Of a DNA stretch of 64,000 nt, positions 8,847 to 17,369 are shown in pieces. The notes beneath the pieces are model-generated. The model ran no database searches. It was not told the DNA's origin and saw only the letters and a program-made list of their open reading frames with translations. This DNA comes from Confluentibacter lentus (GTDB lineage: Bacteria; Bacteroidota; Bacteroidia; Flavobacteriales; Flavobacteriaceae). The position numbers and the translations under genes were made by a program. How positions within the stretch are numbered: position 1 is the first letter of the stretch; every line of letters begins with the position of its first letter. Location of the stretch: contig NZ_NIHE01000008.1 in the NCBI RefSeq assembly GCF_002806995.1, positions 112,107 to 176,106 of the forward strand, given 5' to 3'.

Positions 8847-10157
8847 ATGTTAAACAAGTTTCAAAGCCACATAAACACGAAGTTTCCTTTTTTAAAGGAT
8901 AAAAAGTTGCTCATTGCTATTTCAGGTGGGATAGATAGTGTAGTGCTAACCTATTTATGCCATGAATTACAGTTAAAGATTGCTTTAGCGCATTGTAATT
9001 TTAACCTAAGAGGTGATGAAAGTGATGGTGACGAGGACTTTGTTTTGCAATTGGCAGAAGATTTGGAGTTGGAGGTGTTTATTGAAAGTTTTGATACGGA
9101 ACGGTATGCCGAAGACAACAAGAAATCCATTCAAATGGCAGCACGCGAATTGCGTTACGATTGGTTTGAGGAATTGGCAGAGCAATTGGGTTTTGATTAT
9201 ATTTTAACGGCTCACCATGCCGATGATAATTTAGAAACGTTTTTAATCAATTTTACCCGAGGCACTGGCTTGGAAGGCTTAACGGGAATTCCTGAAATTA
9301 ATGGAAAATTCGTAAGACCGCTTTTGTTCTTTTCTAGGGAGGATGTTGAAACGTTTGCCAAGGAAAGACACATTCGGTGGCGGGATGATAGCAGTAATGC
9401 ATCCACAAAATATTTACGGAATAAGTTACGACACGATGTGATTCCTATTTTAAAGGAACTAAACCCCAGTTTGCTGCAAAGTTTCCAAAATACCATGAAT
9501 CATTTACAGGATTCGGCTGATATTGTTGAAGAACGCATTGCTGATTTTTTGAAACGTGCTGAGGATACTTCAGATAAAAATCAAACGAAGTTTAAGATTT
9601 CTGAATTTAAAGCATTGAACAATCCCAAGTCCTATTTGTTCGAAATATTTAAGGATTATGGCTTTACCGAATGGAACGATGTACTGAATTTATTGGATGC
9701 CCAATCGGGAAAGCAAGTTCTTTCTGAGCATTGGCGACTGATTAAAGACCGGGATTATTTATTGTTAAGTGATATAAATTCAAAAACATATGAGAGAATA
9801 ATCATTTCTGAAACAGATAAAAACGTAGAAACACCTATTGGAACGTTATTATTTAATGATGTGGATTTGATTTCAGAAACCGCAAAAAACATCATATATG
9901 TTGATAAAAGTACATTTCGATTTCCATTAATATTACGGACATGGGAAGAAGGTGATGTGTTTTTTCCATTAGGTATGTCTGGTAAAAAGAAACTCAGCAA
10001 ATATTTCAAAGACGAGAAATTCTCGTTGTTGGATAAAGAAAACACCTGGTTATTGTGTTCTGGAACTGATATTGTTTGGGTTGTTGGAAAGCGAGCCGAT
10101 GAACGTTTTAAAGTCATTGAAAACACTCAACAAATTCTGAAGATTGAATTAAAGTAA
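8847..10157 (+). CDS. tilS: tRNA(Ile)-lysidine synthetase
   Basis: Attaches lysine to C34 of the CAU-anticodon tRNA-Ile in an ATP-dependent reaction, so that it reads AUA. The PP-loop ATPase motif SGGIDS is at residues 26-31, the family [10 protein letters not shown] segment follows near 50, and [12 protein letters not shown] near 125. A TilS substrate-binding middle region and a C-terminal domain ([25 protein letters not shown] near 355) complete the usual 430-440 residue architecture. It is expected to be essential and single copy. A palindromic repeat directly follows its stop codon. Confidence 0.97.
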   Translation: MLNKFQSHINTKFPFLKDKKLLIAISGGIDSVVLTYLCHELQLKIALAHCNFNLRGDESDGDEDFVLQLAEDLELEVFIESFDTERYAEDNKKSIQMAARELRYDWFEELAEQLGFDYILTAHHADDNLETFLINFTRGTGLEGLTGIPEINGKFVRPLLFFSREDVETFAKERHIRWRDDSSNASTKYLRNKLRHDVIPILKELNPSLLQSFQNTMNHLQDSADIVEERIADFLKRAEDTSDKNQTKFKISEFKALNNPKSYLFEIFKDYGFTEWNDVLNLLDAQSGKQVLSEHWRLIKDRDYLLLSDINSKTYERIIISETDKNVETPIGTLLFNDVDLISETAKNIIYVDKSTFRFPLILRTWEEGDVFFPLGMSGKKKLSKYFKDEKFSLLDKENTWLLCSGTDIVWVVGKRADERFKVIENTQQILKIELK

Positions 10158-10183
10158 TGGATTCCTGCCTTCGCAGGAATCCA
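10158..10183. repeat. Perfect 11-bp-stem hairpin after tilS
   Basis: TGGATTCCTGC-CTTC-GCAGGAATCCA is a perfect inverted repeat starting on the base after the tilS stop. No T-run follows, so it is more like a dispersed palindrome than a classical terminator, though it could protect the 3' end of the message. Confidence 0.7.
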
Positions 10184-10203
10184 CAATTAAGAATAAATAT
10201 AGT

Positions 10204-11844
10204 TTGAAACTACAAGGCAACATCGTTGACATACCAAACAAACGTATTTTTAAAGGAGAAATAACCTTTGAAAACGGCCAAATCGTTTCCGTTGATGAAA
10301 AAGAACATAACCTAAATCACTATATCCTTCCAGGGTTTGTTGATGCTCATATCCATATAGAAAGTTCCATGTTGGTGCCGAGCGAATTCGCTAAGTTGGC
10401 AGTGACACATGGCACGGTCGCTACGGTATCCGATCCCCATGAAATTGCCAATGTTTTGGGTGTTGAAGGCGTTCACTTCATGGTTGAAAATGGCAAGCAA
10501 GTGCCTTTTAAATTTAATTTTGGCGCACCATCTTGCGTACCGGCGACTACTTTTGAGTCTGCGGGAGCGGTGATAGATTCCGAAGCCATCAAAACACTTT
10601 TGGAAAATCCAGATATCAAGTATCTAACCGAAATGATGAACTATCCGGGCGTATTATTTGATGATGAAGACGTATTCAAAAAATTAGCTTGGGCGAAGCA
10701 TTACAACAAACCCATTGATGGCCATGCCCCGGGGTTAATAGGAGACAACCTGACAAAATATATCATTGCAGGAATTTCAACCGACCATGAATCTTTCACC
10801 TATGAAGAAGCCTTTGAAAAACTTCAAAAAGGCATGAAGGTGTTGATACGTGAAGGTAGTGCCGCCAAAAATTTTGAAGCCTTGATTGATTTGCTTCCAG
10901 AACATTTTGAAAACATGATGTTTTGTAGCGATGATAAACATCCAGACGATTTATTGGTCAGTCACATCAATGCACTTTGTGCGAGAGCTGTTGCTAAAGG
11001 CATGGATGTTTTTAAAGTGCTCCAAGTGGCTTGTGTCAATCCGGTAAAGCATTATAAATTGGATGTTGGTTTATTGCAGGAAGGCGATGCAGCCGATTTT
11101 ATTGTGGTTGAAGATTTGATACATTTTAAAACAATGCAAACTTATATTAATGGCGACTTGGTTTTCGATAAAGGAAAGACATTAATAAAATCAGTTTCCT
11201 TTGAACGTCCAAATAACTTTAAAACTAACAAAAAGCACGTGTCTGATTTTAGAATTGAATCATCAGCAAAAAAAATAAGGGTCATTGAAGCGTTGGAAGG
11301 GCAGTTGGTAACGAATGAATTCATAGAAAACGCAACCATTGAAAACGGACATTTAATTTCAAATACGGAAACGGATATCTTAAAAATCGCCGTTGTCAAT
11401 CGGTATCATGATGAAAAACCAGCCATTGGGTTTATTAAGAATTTCGGATTCAAATCAGGAGCCATTGCTTCTTCGGTAGCTCATGATTCACATAATATCA
11501 TTGTTGTTGGTGTTTCTGATGAAGCCATTTGCAAAGCAGTTAATTTAATCATTGAACATCAAGGCGGTATTTGTGCGGTTTCAGATTTAGATACCGATAG
11601 CCATCGGTACATGGAGAAAATCCTTCCACTTCCTATTGCTGGTATCATGAGCGATAAAGATGGAAAAACCGTTGGAAATGCTTATTCTGAGCTTGACAAG
11701 ATGGCAAAACAATTAGGCTCAAAACTCAATGCGCCTTACATGACTCTGTCTTTTATGGCATTATTGGTAATTCCGTCTTTAAAATTAAGCGACAAAGGTC
11801 TTTTTAACGGAAATGATTTTAAATTTGTCCCTTTGGAGATATAA
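10204..11844 (+). CDS. ade: Adenine deaminase
   Basis: Converts adenine to hypoxanthine and ammonia in purine salvage. The amidohydrolase metal motif lies in [13 protein letters not shown] (near 46-57) and is followed by the family hallmark [10 protein letters not shown] (near 80-89); the C-terminal domain carries [14 protein letters not shown] near 425. At 546 residues it has the expected length. The start is TTG (TTG AAA CTA CAA), supported by similarity beginning immediately; no in-frame ATG precedes the conserved region. It is 46 bp behind tilS across a hairpin, so co-transcription is uncertain. Confidence 0.95.
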   Translation: MKLQGNIVDIPNKRIFKGEITFENGQIVSVDEKEHNLNHYILPGFVDAHIHIESSMLVPSEFAKLAVTHGTVATVSDPHEIANVLGVEGVHFMVENGKQVPFKFNFGAPSCVPATTFESAGAVIDSEAIKTLLENPDIKYLTEMMNYPGVLFDDEDVFKKLAWAKHYNKPIDGHAPGLIGDNLTKYIIAGISTDHESFTYEEAFEKLQKGMKVLIREGSAAKNFEALIDLLPEHFENMMFCSDDKHPDDLLVSHINALCARAVAKGMDVFKVLQVACVNPVKHYKLDVGLLQEGDAADFIVVEDLIHFKTMQTYINGDLVFDKGKTLIKSVSFERPNNFKTNKKHVSDFRIESSAKKIRVIEALEGQLVTNEFIENATIENGHLISNTETDILKIAVVNRYHDEKPAIGFIKNFGFKSGAIASSVAHDSHNIIVVGVSDEAICKAVNLIIEHQGGICAVSDLDTDSHRYMEKILPLPIAGIMSDKDGKTVGNAYSELDKMAKQLGSKLNAPYMTLSFMALLVIPSLKLSDKGLFNGNDFKFVPLEI

Positions 11845-11950
11845 GATACTAGATCTAAGACAATAGACGAAAGACAATAGATCCAAGAATCAAGACCTAA
11901 TATCCAACAACCACAAACCATCAACCAATAACTAACATCCATCAACCAAC

Positions 11951-12904
11951 ATGCCCGTAATAGATTCCACATACAAACCATTATTTTTTTTCAGAAACGG
12001 ATTTGTTGCCACGGTATATTCTGGTTTATTTAGGAAAGTGTCCGGTTTAAAACAAGAACGAGAACGCATTTTATTGAGCGATGGGGATTTTATGGATTTG
12101 GATTGGAGTTATTCCAAAGAGAAAACCGATAAAATTATCTTATGTTTTCACGGATTGGAAGGTCATGGACAGCGACCTTATGTGACTGGTGTTGCCAAGC
12201 TTTTTAACGAGAATAATGCGGACGCTATTTGTGTGAATTTTAGAGGATGTAGTGGTGAAGACAATTTAAAATACAGAACCTACCACTCGGGTTCTACGGA
12301 AGATTTAGAAGAAATTATTGAACATGTTTTAGCGTCTAATAAATACACTGAGATTTATTTATATGGTGTGAGTTTGGGAGCCAATCTCATATTAAAATAT
12401 TTAGGGGAACGGGAAGTTGTTCCCAATGAAATAAAATCCGCAATCGCCATTTCGGTGCCAGCCGATTTAAATGGTTCTTGCAAGGAATTACATAAATTAA
12501 AAAACCGACCATTTGCCAATCGTTTTCTGAATCATTTAAAAAGAAAACTGCTTAGCAAAATGAATAATTATCCAGACGATTTATCAGTTCAGGATTATTG
12601 CTCCATTCTTTCATTAAGGGATTTTGATGAAGTTTACACTTCCAAAGCGCACGGATTTATGAATGCGGCCGACTATTATGCGAAATGTAGTTGCAGACAA
12701 TTCCTGCCCAATATTAAAATACCAACTTTGATTATTAATGCGTTGAATGATTCTTTTTTATCCCCCGAATGTTATCCCATAAAAGAAGCTAAGAACAATC
12801 CGAATTTATATTTGGAAATGCCACAGTATGGTGGGCATGTGGGGTTTATTGGTAAAAAAAACATCTATTACAACGAACGCAGAGCGCTTGAATTTGTTTC
12901 ATAA
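11951..12904 (+). CDS. YheT family alpha/beta hydrolase
   Basis: Predicted carboxylesterase-type hydrolase of unknown physiological substrate. The alpha/beta fold is marked by the oxyanion segment CFHGLEGHG (near 60), the nucleophile elbow GVSLGAN (near 140) and a late histidine in YGGHVGF (near 300). The 317-residue length and the sequence FRGCSGEDN are typical of YheT. It follows adenine deaminase after 106 bp of G-poor, repetitive sequence containing ACAATAGA-like units. No signal peptide is seen, so it should be cytoplasmic. Confidence 0.88.
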   Translation: MPVIDSTYKPLFFFRNGFVATVYSGLFRKVSGLKQERERILLSDGDFMDLDWSYSKEKTDKIILCFHGLEGHGQRPYVTGVAKLFNENNADAICVNFRGCSGEDNLKYRTYHSGSTEDLEEIIEHVLASNKYTEIYLYGVSLGANLILKYLGEREVVPNEIKSAIAISVPADLNGSCKELHKLKNRPFANRFLNHLKRKLLSKMNNYPDDLSVQDYCSILSLRDFDEVYTSKAHGFMNAADYYAKCSCRQFLPNIKIPTLIINALNDSFLSPECYPIKEAKNNPNLYLEMPQYGGHVGFIGKKNIYYNERRALEFVS

Positions 12905-13010
12905 AAAAAAGTTAAAACTTCAAATTCAGGTTCCTTTTTTGTATTTTTAGAGAGAATGACCTGTTTCTTTCAGGGTCGTTCTTATTTTAAAAACTTTAAA
13001 AACCAACACA

Positions 13011-13466
13011 ATGCCAACGTATAACTTAAATGTCAACAAGAAAAACCATACTGTTGAGGCAGATGAAAACATGCCTTTATTATGGGTTTTAAGAGATCTT
13101 TTGGATTTGGTGGGAACCAAATTTGGATGTGGAATCGGACAATGTGGAGCCTGCACCATTCATCTTGACGGTGTCGCTTCAAGAAGTTGTTTAATGCCCA
13201 TTTCATCCGTCGGAGATGCTAAAATCACCACTATCGAAGGACTTTCCGAAGATAATAGCCATCCTGTTCAAAAAGCATGGAAAGAGGTTGATGTTCCGCA
13301 ATGTGGTTATTGTCAGGCCGGACAAATCATGACGGCTTCAGCGTTTTTAGAAAATAACCCTAGTCCTTCAAAAGAAGAAGTAAGGTCTGCCATGCATGGC
13401 AATATTTGCAGATGCAGTGCCTACAATCGCATTGAGGAAGCTGTGAATTTAGCCGCTAAAATGTAA
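13011..13466 (+). CDS. iorA: 2Fe-2S subunit of aldehyde/isoquinoline oxidoreductase (IorA-type)
   Basis: Small iron-sulfur subunit of a xanthine-oxidase-family molybdenum hydroxylase. The plant-type ferredoxin domain has GCGIGQCGACTIHLDG (near 40-56). The C-terminal domain has CGYCQAGQ (near 100) and NICRC (near 137), which bind the second 2Fe-2S cluster. It carries electrons from the large subunit encoded 19 bp downstream. No FAD subunit is present, as in isoquinoline 1-oxidoreductase-type enzymes, which pass electrons to a cytochrome or other acceptor. The true substrate is unknown. Confidence 0.93.
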   Translation: MPTYNLNVNKKNHTVEADENMPLLWVLRDLLDLVGTKFGCGIGQCGACTIHLDGVASRSCLMPISSVGDAKITTIEGLSEDNSHPVQKAWKEVDVPQCGYCQAGQIMTASAFLENNPSPSKEEVRSAMHGNICRCSAYNRIEEAVNLAAKM

Positions 13467-13485
13467 ACCAACTAAGTAAATAACC

Positions 13486-15639
13486 ATGGAAACAACTAAT
13501 TCGATATCGTTTAATAGAAGGTCATTTATAAAAACCATTGGTCTATCCACTGGTGGTTTAATGATAGGATTTACATTATTTGAAGCATGTAAACCCGATA
13601 GCAAGGTAATGATAGACCTTGAAACCTTAAATTACAAAGACTTTAATGCTTTTATAAAAATCGCAGAAAATGGAATGGTAACCATTTATTCTCCAAATCC
13701 AGAAGTTGGTCAAGGCGTTAAAACATCCATGCCTATGTTGATAGCTGAAGAATTGGATGTGCCTTGGGAACATGTTTTAGTTAAACAAGCAGATTTAGAC
13801 ACAAAAAATTACCAAAGGCAAGTAGCAGGGGGCAGCCAATCCATACGTGCTTCTTGGATGCCATTAAGGCAAACAGGTGCTACAGCGCGACAAATGCTTA
13901 TTAATGCTGCTGCCGTTAAATGGGGCGTTGATCCTTCAGAATGTTATACAGAAGCAGGCATTATAAAAAATTCTAGAAATGAAAAATTAAGTTATGGCGC
14001 TGTTGTTTCAGAAGCAGCACTATTGGAAGTTCCAGATAATGTCAAATTAAAAGATCCTAAAGATTTTAAAATTATAGGAAAAGATATCGTGAATGTGGAT
14101 ATCGATAAAATCATATCGGGTAAACCATTATTCGGGTTGGATTATAAAGTAGATGATATGGTATATGCCGTATCGTTAAGACCTCCAGCTTTTGGTCAGA
14201 AACTAGTTAGTTTTGATGACACGGAAGCAAGAAAAGTAAATGGTGTTACGGATGTATTTCAGTTTGGAGACAAAGTAGCTGTTTTGGCAACAAATACCTG
14301 GGCTGCAATGAATGGGAAAAAGGCATTGATTGCAGAATGGAGCTCTGATGAAAAACTGATGAGCACTGAAGAACATGACTTGGAACTCACTAATTTGTTT
14401 GATTCTGATAAACTAAAGGTAGTACGATCTGATGGTAATATAAATGCAGCAAAAAATAGTGCGGATAAGGTGATTGAATACACTTATGAAGCACCATTTT
14501 TGCCGCATAGCTGTATGGAACCCATGAACTTTTTTGCGCATGTTACTGATGCTAAAGTGGAATTAGCAGGACCCATTCAAACTCCAGAAGGCACGGCAAG
14601 ACAAGTGGCTGGATTGTTGAAAAGGGACATAGAGCAGGTGCATTTATCCTTAACCCGAATCGGAGGTGGGTTTGGTAGACGATTAATAGGTGATTATGCG
14701 GTTGAGGCTGCTGAAATATCCAATATCTCAAAAAAACCTGTAAAATTGGTTTATACTCGGGAAGATGATATGGCTGGCGGATTTTATAGGCCTATTGTAA
14801 AGTATAGAATAAGTGCAGCGATAAAGAACTCAAAGCTTGTGGGCTATCATTTAAAAGAAACCGCTGTTGGTAGTAGTATTAATAAATCCAGAGCCAGTTA
14901 TTTTCCAGCAGGCTGTATAGATAATTATAAAGTAGAAGCTGCACAATTGCCGAGTGAAATCACAACAGGACCATGGCGTGCACCAGTTTGTAATTTTTTA
15001 GCAACAGCAGAACAAACGTTTATCGATGAAATTGCCGAAGAATTAAACCAAGATCCTGTAAAATTGCGCTTGGAGCTATTGGAAAAAGCTAAAAAAAATA
15101 AAGCTGATTTGGAATGGTCGCCAGAACGTATGATTGGTGTTATTAAATTGGCTGCCGAAAAAGCAAATTGGGGTAAAGCCAAAGAGGGCGTATATCAAGG
15201 GTTTAGTGTGTATTACAGTCATAATTCTTATGTGGCTGAGGTTGCCGAAGTTGTTTTAAGAAACAATAAACCCGTAGTTAAAAAAGTATACTGTGCGGTA
15301 GATTGTGGTATTGTTGTGAATCCACTCGGAGCGAAAAACCAGATTGAAGGTGGTATTATTGATGGAATTGGGCATGCTATGTATGGTGAAATGCGATTCC
15401 TAAAAGGAAAACCACAATCTTTAAATTATGATAGTTATCGCTTGATAAGAATGATGGAAACCCCTTTGATTGAAACCTATTTTGTAGATAGTAATGAAGA
15501 TCCAACTGGTTTGGGGGAACCGTCGTTACCTCCTGTAGGTGCCGCCATTGCCAATGCCATTAAAGCGGCAACGGGACAACGTTATAGAATTCAACCCTAC
15601 CTTAAATACATGGAACAAGTTACTGAAGTTGTTTCCTAA
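13486..15639 (+). CDS. iorB: Molybdenum-binding subunit of IorB-type oxidoreductase, Tat-exported
   Basis: Large catalytic subunit of the molybdenum hydroxylase, probably oxidising an aldehyde or N-heterocycle. Its N terminus has a twin-arginine motif NRRSFIKTIG (residues 10-19), a hydrophobic stretch and a cysteine in FEAC, suggesting a Tat-exported periplasmic enzyme, possibly lipid-anchored. Molybdopterin contacts include the GGGFGRR loop (near 395-401), and the catalytic glutamate is expected in GLGEPSLPP (near 682). At 717 residues it is normal for this family. Genes for XdhC, a MocA-type cytidylyltransferase and the small subunit flank it, which supports an MCD-type cofactor. Confidence 0.92.
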   Translation: METTNSISFNRRSFIKTIGLSTGGLMIGFTLFEACKPDSKVMIDLETLNYKDFNAFIKIAENGMVTIYSPNPEVGQGVKTSMPMLIAEELDVPWEHVLVKQADLDTKNYQRQVAGGSQSIRASWMPLRQTGATARQMLINAAAVKWGVDPSECYTEAGIIKNSRNEKLSYGAVVSEAALLEVPDNVKLKDPKDFKIIGKDIVNVDIDKIISGKPLFGLDYKVDDMVYAVSLRPPAFGQKLVSFDDTEARKVNGVTDVFQFGDKVAVLATNTWAAMNGKKALIAEWSSDEKLMSTEEHDLELTNLFDSDKLKVVRSDGNINAAKNSADKVIEYTYEAPFLPHSCMEPMNFFAHVTDAKVELAGPIQTPEGTARQVAGLLKRDIEQVHLSLTRIGGGFGRRLIGDYAVEAAEISNISKKPVKLVYTREDDMAGGFYRPIVKYRISAAIKNSKLVGYHLKETAVGSSINKSRASYFPAGCIDNYKVEAAQLPSEITTGPWRAPVCNFLATAEQTFIDEIAEELNQDPVKLRLELLEKAKKNKADLEWSPERMIGVIKLAAEKANWGKAKEGVYQGFSVYYSHNSYVAEVAEVVLRNNKPVVKKVYCAVDCGIVVNPLGAKNQIEGGIIDGIGHAMYGEMRFLKGKPQSLNYDSYRLIRMMETPLIETYFVDSNEDPTGLGEPSLPPVGAAIANAIKAATGQRYRIQPYLKYMEQVTEVVS

Positions 15640-15650
15640 TTATTAGTGAA

Positions 15651-15693
15651 GTCGTTTGTTGTTAAGCTGTTCGTCAACTTAACAACAAACGAC
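15651..15693. repeat. Perfect 16-bp-arm inverted repeat after iorB
   Basis: GTCGTTTGTTGTTAAG is mirrored by CTTAACAACAAACGAC across an 11-base loop, 11 bp after the iorB stop. A related but decayed copy lies at 37137-37180. An A/C-rich, G-poor tract leads from here to the next start codon. Confidence 0.85.
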
Positions 15694-15727
15694 TGAACAA
15701 AAAACATCTAAACAACTCAACAACACT

Positions 15728-16744
15728 ATGACCCACGAATTTAAGGATATCGTTCAACAAGGACTAGAAGCTAAGCGACAAAGAATAAAATCGGTTTTAG
15801 CATCTGTTGTGGCATTGGATGGTTCGTCTTATCGCCGACCAGGCGTAAGGATGCTGATTCTTGAAAATAATAGCATGGTTGGAGCCGTTAGCGGTGGTTG
15901 TGTTGAAAAGGAAATTCTATTACAATCGCAATCTGTTTTTAAAACGGGTCAATCTAAAATAATGACTTATGATGGTAGGTACCGATTGGGATGTGAAGGT
16001 ATTTTATACATTTTATTGGAATCATTTCAACCAAATGAAGCTTTTGAAACCGCTTTTTCAGAATGTATTAAAGAAAGATACGTATTCGAAATTCATTCTT
16101 ATTTTACTAAACATGAAGGTAGTGTATCGGGTTTAGGATCCTTTGTAAAATTGAAGGACACCACATTCAGCTTGGGAAATCTTTCCAAAGCACAAAGCAC
16201 ACATCTATCTGTATTTAAACAAACCTTGCCAGCGTGTTCTAAATTGGTTATTGTTGGTGCGGAACATGATGCGGTTCAACTTTGTAAATATGCGGCATTA
16301 ACGGGTTGGGATGTCACTATCATTGCAGGAGTTAAAGAGGCTAAAACCATTGATAATTTTCCCGGAGCATCAGATTTTCATGCTATTTCACCAGAAGAGA
16401 TTGATGTAAATTCAATTGATAATCAAACGTCCATCGTGTTAATGACGCATAGTTTTGCTAACGATTTACGCTTTTTGGTCGCATTAAAAAATACGAATCC
16501 GAATTATATTGGGGTTTTGGGACCGACCAAAAGACGCGAGGATTTATTGGCACAATTCATAGAATATTGTCCGGATGTTGAAGATACTTTTTTGGAATGT
16601 ATTCACGGACCTGCGGGAATCGATATCGGTTCAGAAACACCACAAGAAATTGCCATTTCCATCATGGCTGAAATCTTGGCGGTCACTAGAAAAAGAGATA
16701 CCATATCACTTAGCAAAAAATCTGGAAAAATCCATTCTAACTAA
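15728..16744 (+). CDS. xdhC: XdhC/CoxI family molybdenum hydroxylase maturation factor
   Basis: Helper that inserts the sulfurated molybdenum cofactor into xanthine-oxidase-family enzymes; its target here is most likely IorAB. The N-terminal XdhC/CoxI domain shows DGSSYRRPGVRML (near 36) and GAVSGGCVEKE (near 57). The C-terminal Rossmann domain starts at LVIVGAEHDAVQLCKYA (near 175) and continues with the family GVLGPTKRRE segment (near 260). Its length of 338 residues is typical. It lies 5 bp before the nucleotidyltransferase gene, so the two are probably translated from one message. Confidence 0.92.
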   Translation: MTHEFKDIVQQGLEAKRQRIKSVLASVVALDGSSYRRPGVRMLILENNSMVGAVSGGCVEKEILLQSQSVFKTGQSKIMTYDGRYRLGCEGILYILLESFQPNEAFETAFSECIKERYVFEIHSYFTKHEGSVSGLGSFVKLKDTTFSLGNLSKAQSTHLSVFKQTLPACSKLVIVGAEHDAVQLCKYAALTGWDVTIIAGVKEAKTIDNFPGASDFHAISPEEIDVNSIDNQTSIVLMTHSFANDLRFLVALKNTNPNYIGVLGPTKRREDLLAQFIEYCPDVEDTFLECIHGPAGIDIGSETPQEIAISIMAEILAVTRKRDTISLSKKSGKIHSN

Positions 16745-16749
16745 TTTTA

Positions 16750-17367
16750 ATGTTGGAATCCCAATCAAACATCGTCATCGTTATATTGGCTGCAGGTGCT
16801 TCCAAACGTATGGGAGAACCAAAGCAATTGTTAAAATGGGGAGATACTACTTTAATTAATCATACCATAAATACGGCTGTTGAGGTTAATTCCAAAGAAA
16901 TTATTCTCGTTTTAGGGGCTCACTTTGAATTGATTGAAAAGAATATTGAAAATTCAGAAATTCCCATATTAAACAATACTTACTGGGAAAATGGCTTAGG
17001 TAAATCGATAGCTTGTGCTGTTGAATACCTTCAAAAGTCACGATCAAGCGTTGATGGTGTCCTGGTTATTTTAGCCGACCAACCTTTTATAACGAGTGAT
17101 TTTTTAAAATTAATGATTTCCAAATTTCAAATTAATAGAAATCAGATTATCGCGACGTCTTACGGCGATGATAAACTAGGTGTACCAGCACTATTTGATG
17201 CATCCTATTTTGAAGAATTATCACAATTGAATGACGATTTTGGTGCCAAATTAGTATTGAAAAAATACCATTCCGCAGTTATACCCATGTCTCCACCAAC
17301 AGAAAACATAGATTTGGATACCAAGTTAGATTATACTAATTTGTATCCATCCAATTTCAAACAATAA
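16750..17367 (+). CDS. mocA: MocA-type molybdenum cofactor cytidylyltransferase
   Basis: NTP-transferase expected to add CMP to Mo-molybdopterin, making the MCD cofactor used by periplasmic or bacterial molybdenum hydroxylases. The nucleotide-binding signature LAAGASKRMGEPKQLL is at residues 13-28, and LADQPFIT near 113 carries the metal-binding aspartate. It is 205 residues long. A second, MobA-type enzyme is encoded at 44553-45125, so the window distinguishes CMP- and GMP-charged cofactors. Placement directly after xdhC and 2 bp before the YdeP-type gene supports this reading, although MobA-like specificity cannot be excluded. Confidence 0.85.
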   Translation: MLESQSNIVIVILAAGASKRMGEPKQLLKWGDTTLINHTINTAVEVNSKEIILVLGAHFELIEKNIENSEIPILNNTYWENGLGKSIACAVEYLQKSRSSVDGVLVILADQPFITSDFLKLMISKFQINRNQIIATSYGDDKLGVPALFDASYFEELSQLNDDFGAKLVLKKYHSAVIPMSPPTENIDLDTKLDYTNLYPSNFKQ

Positions 17368-17369
17368 CT

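Noticed and set aside
10158..10183. Rho-independent terminator after tilS
   Set aside because: The stem is perfect but no T-run follows; listed as a repeat instead.
16575..16859. Separate small gene overlapping xdhC and mocA
   Set aside because: It is an out-of-frame reading of two well-supported genes with no family features.
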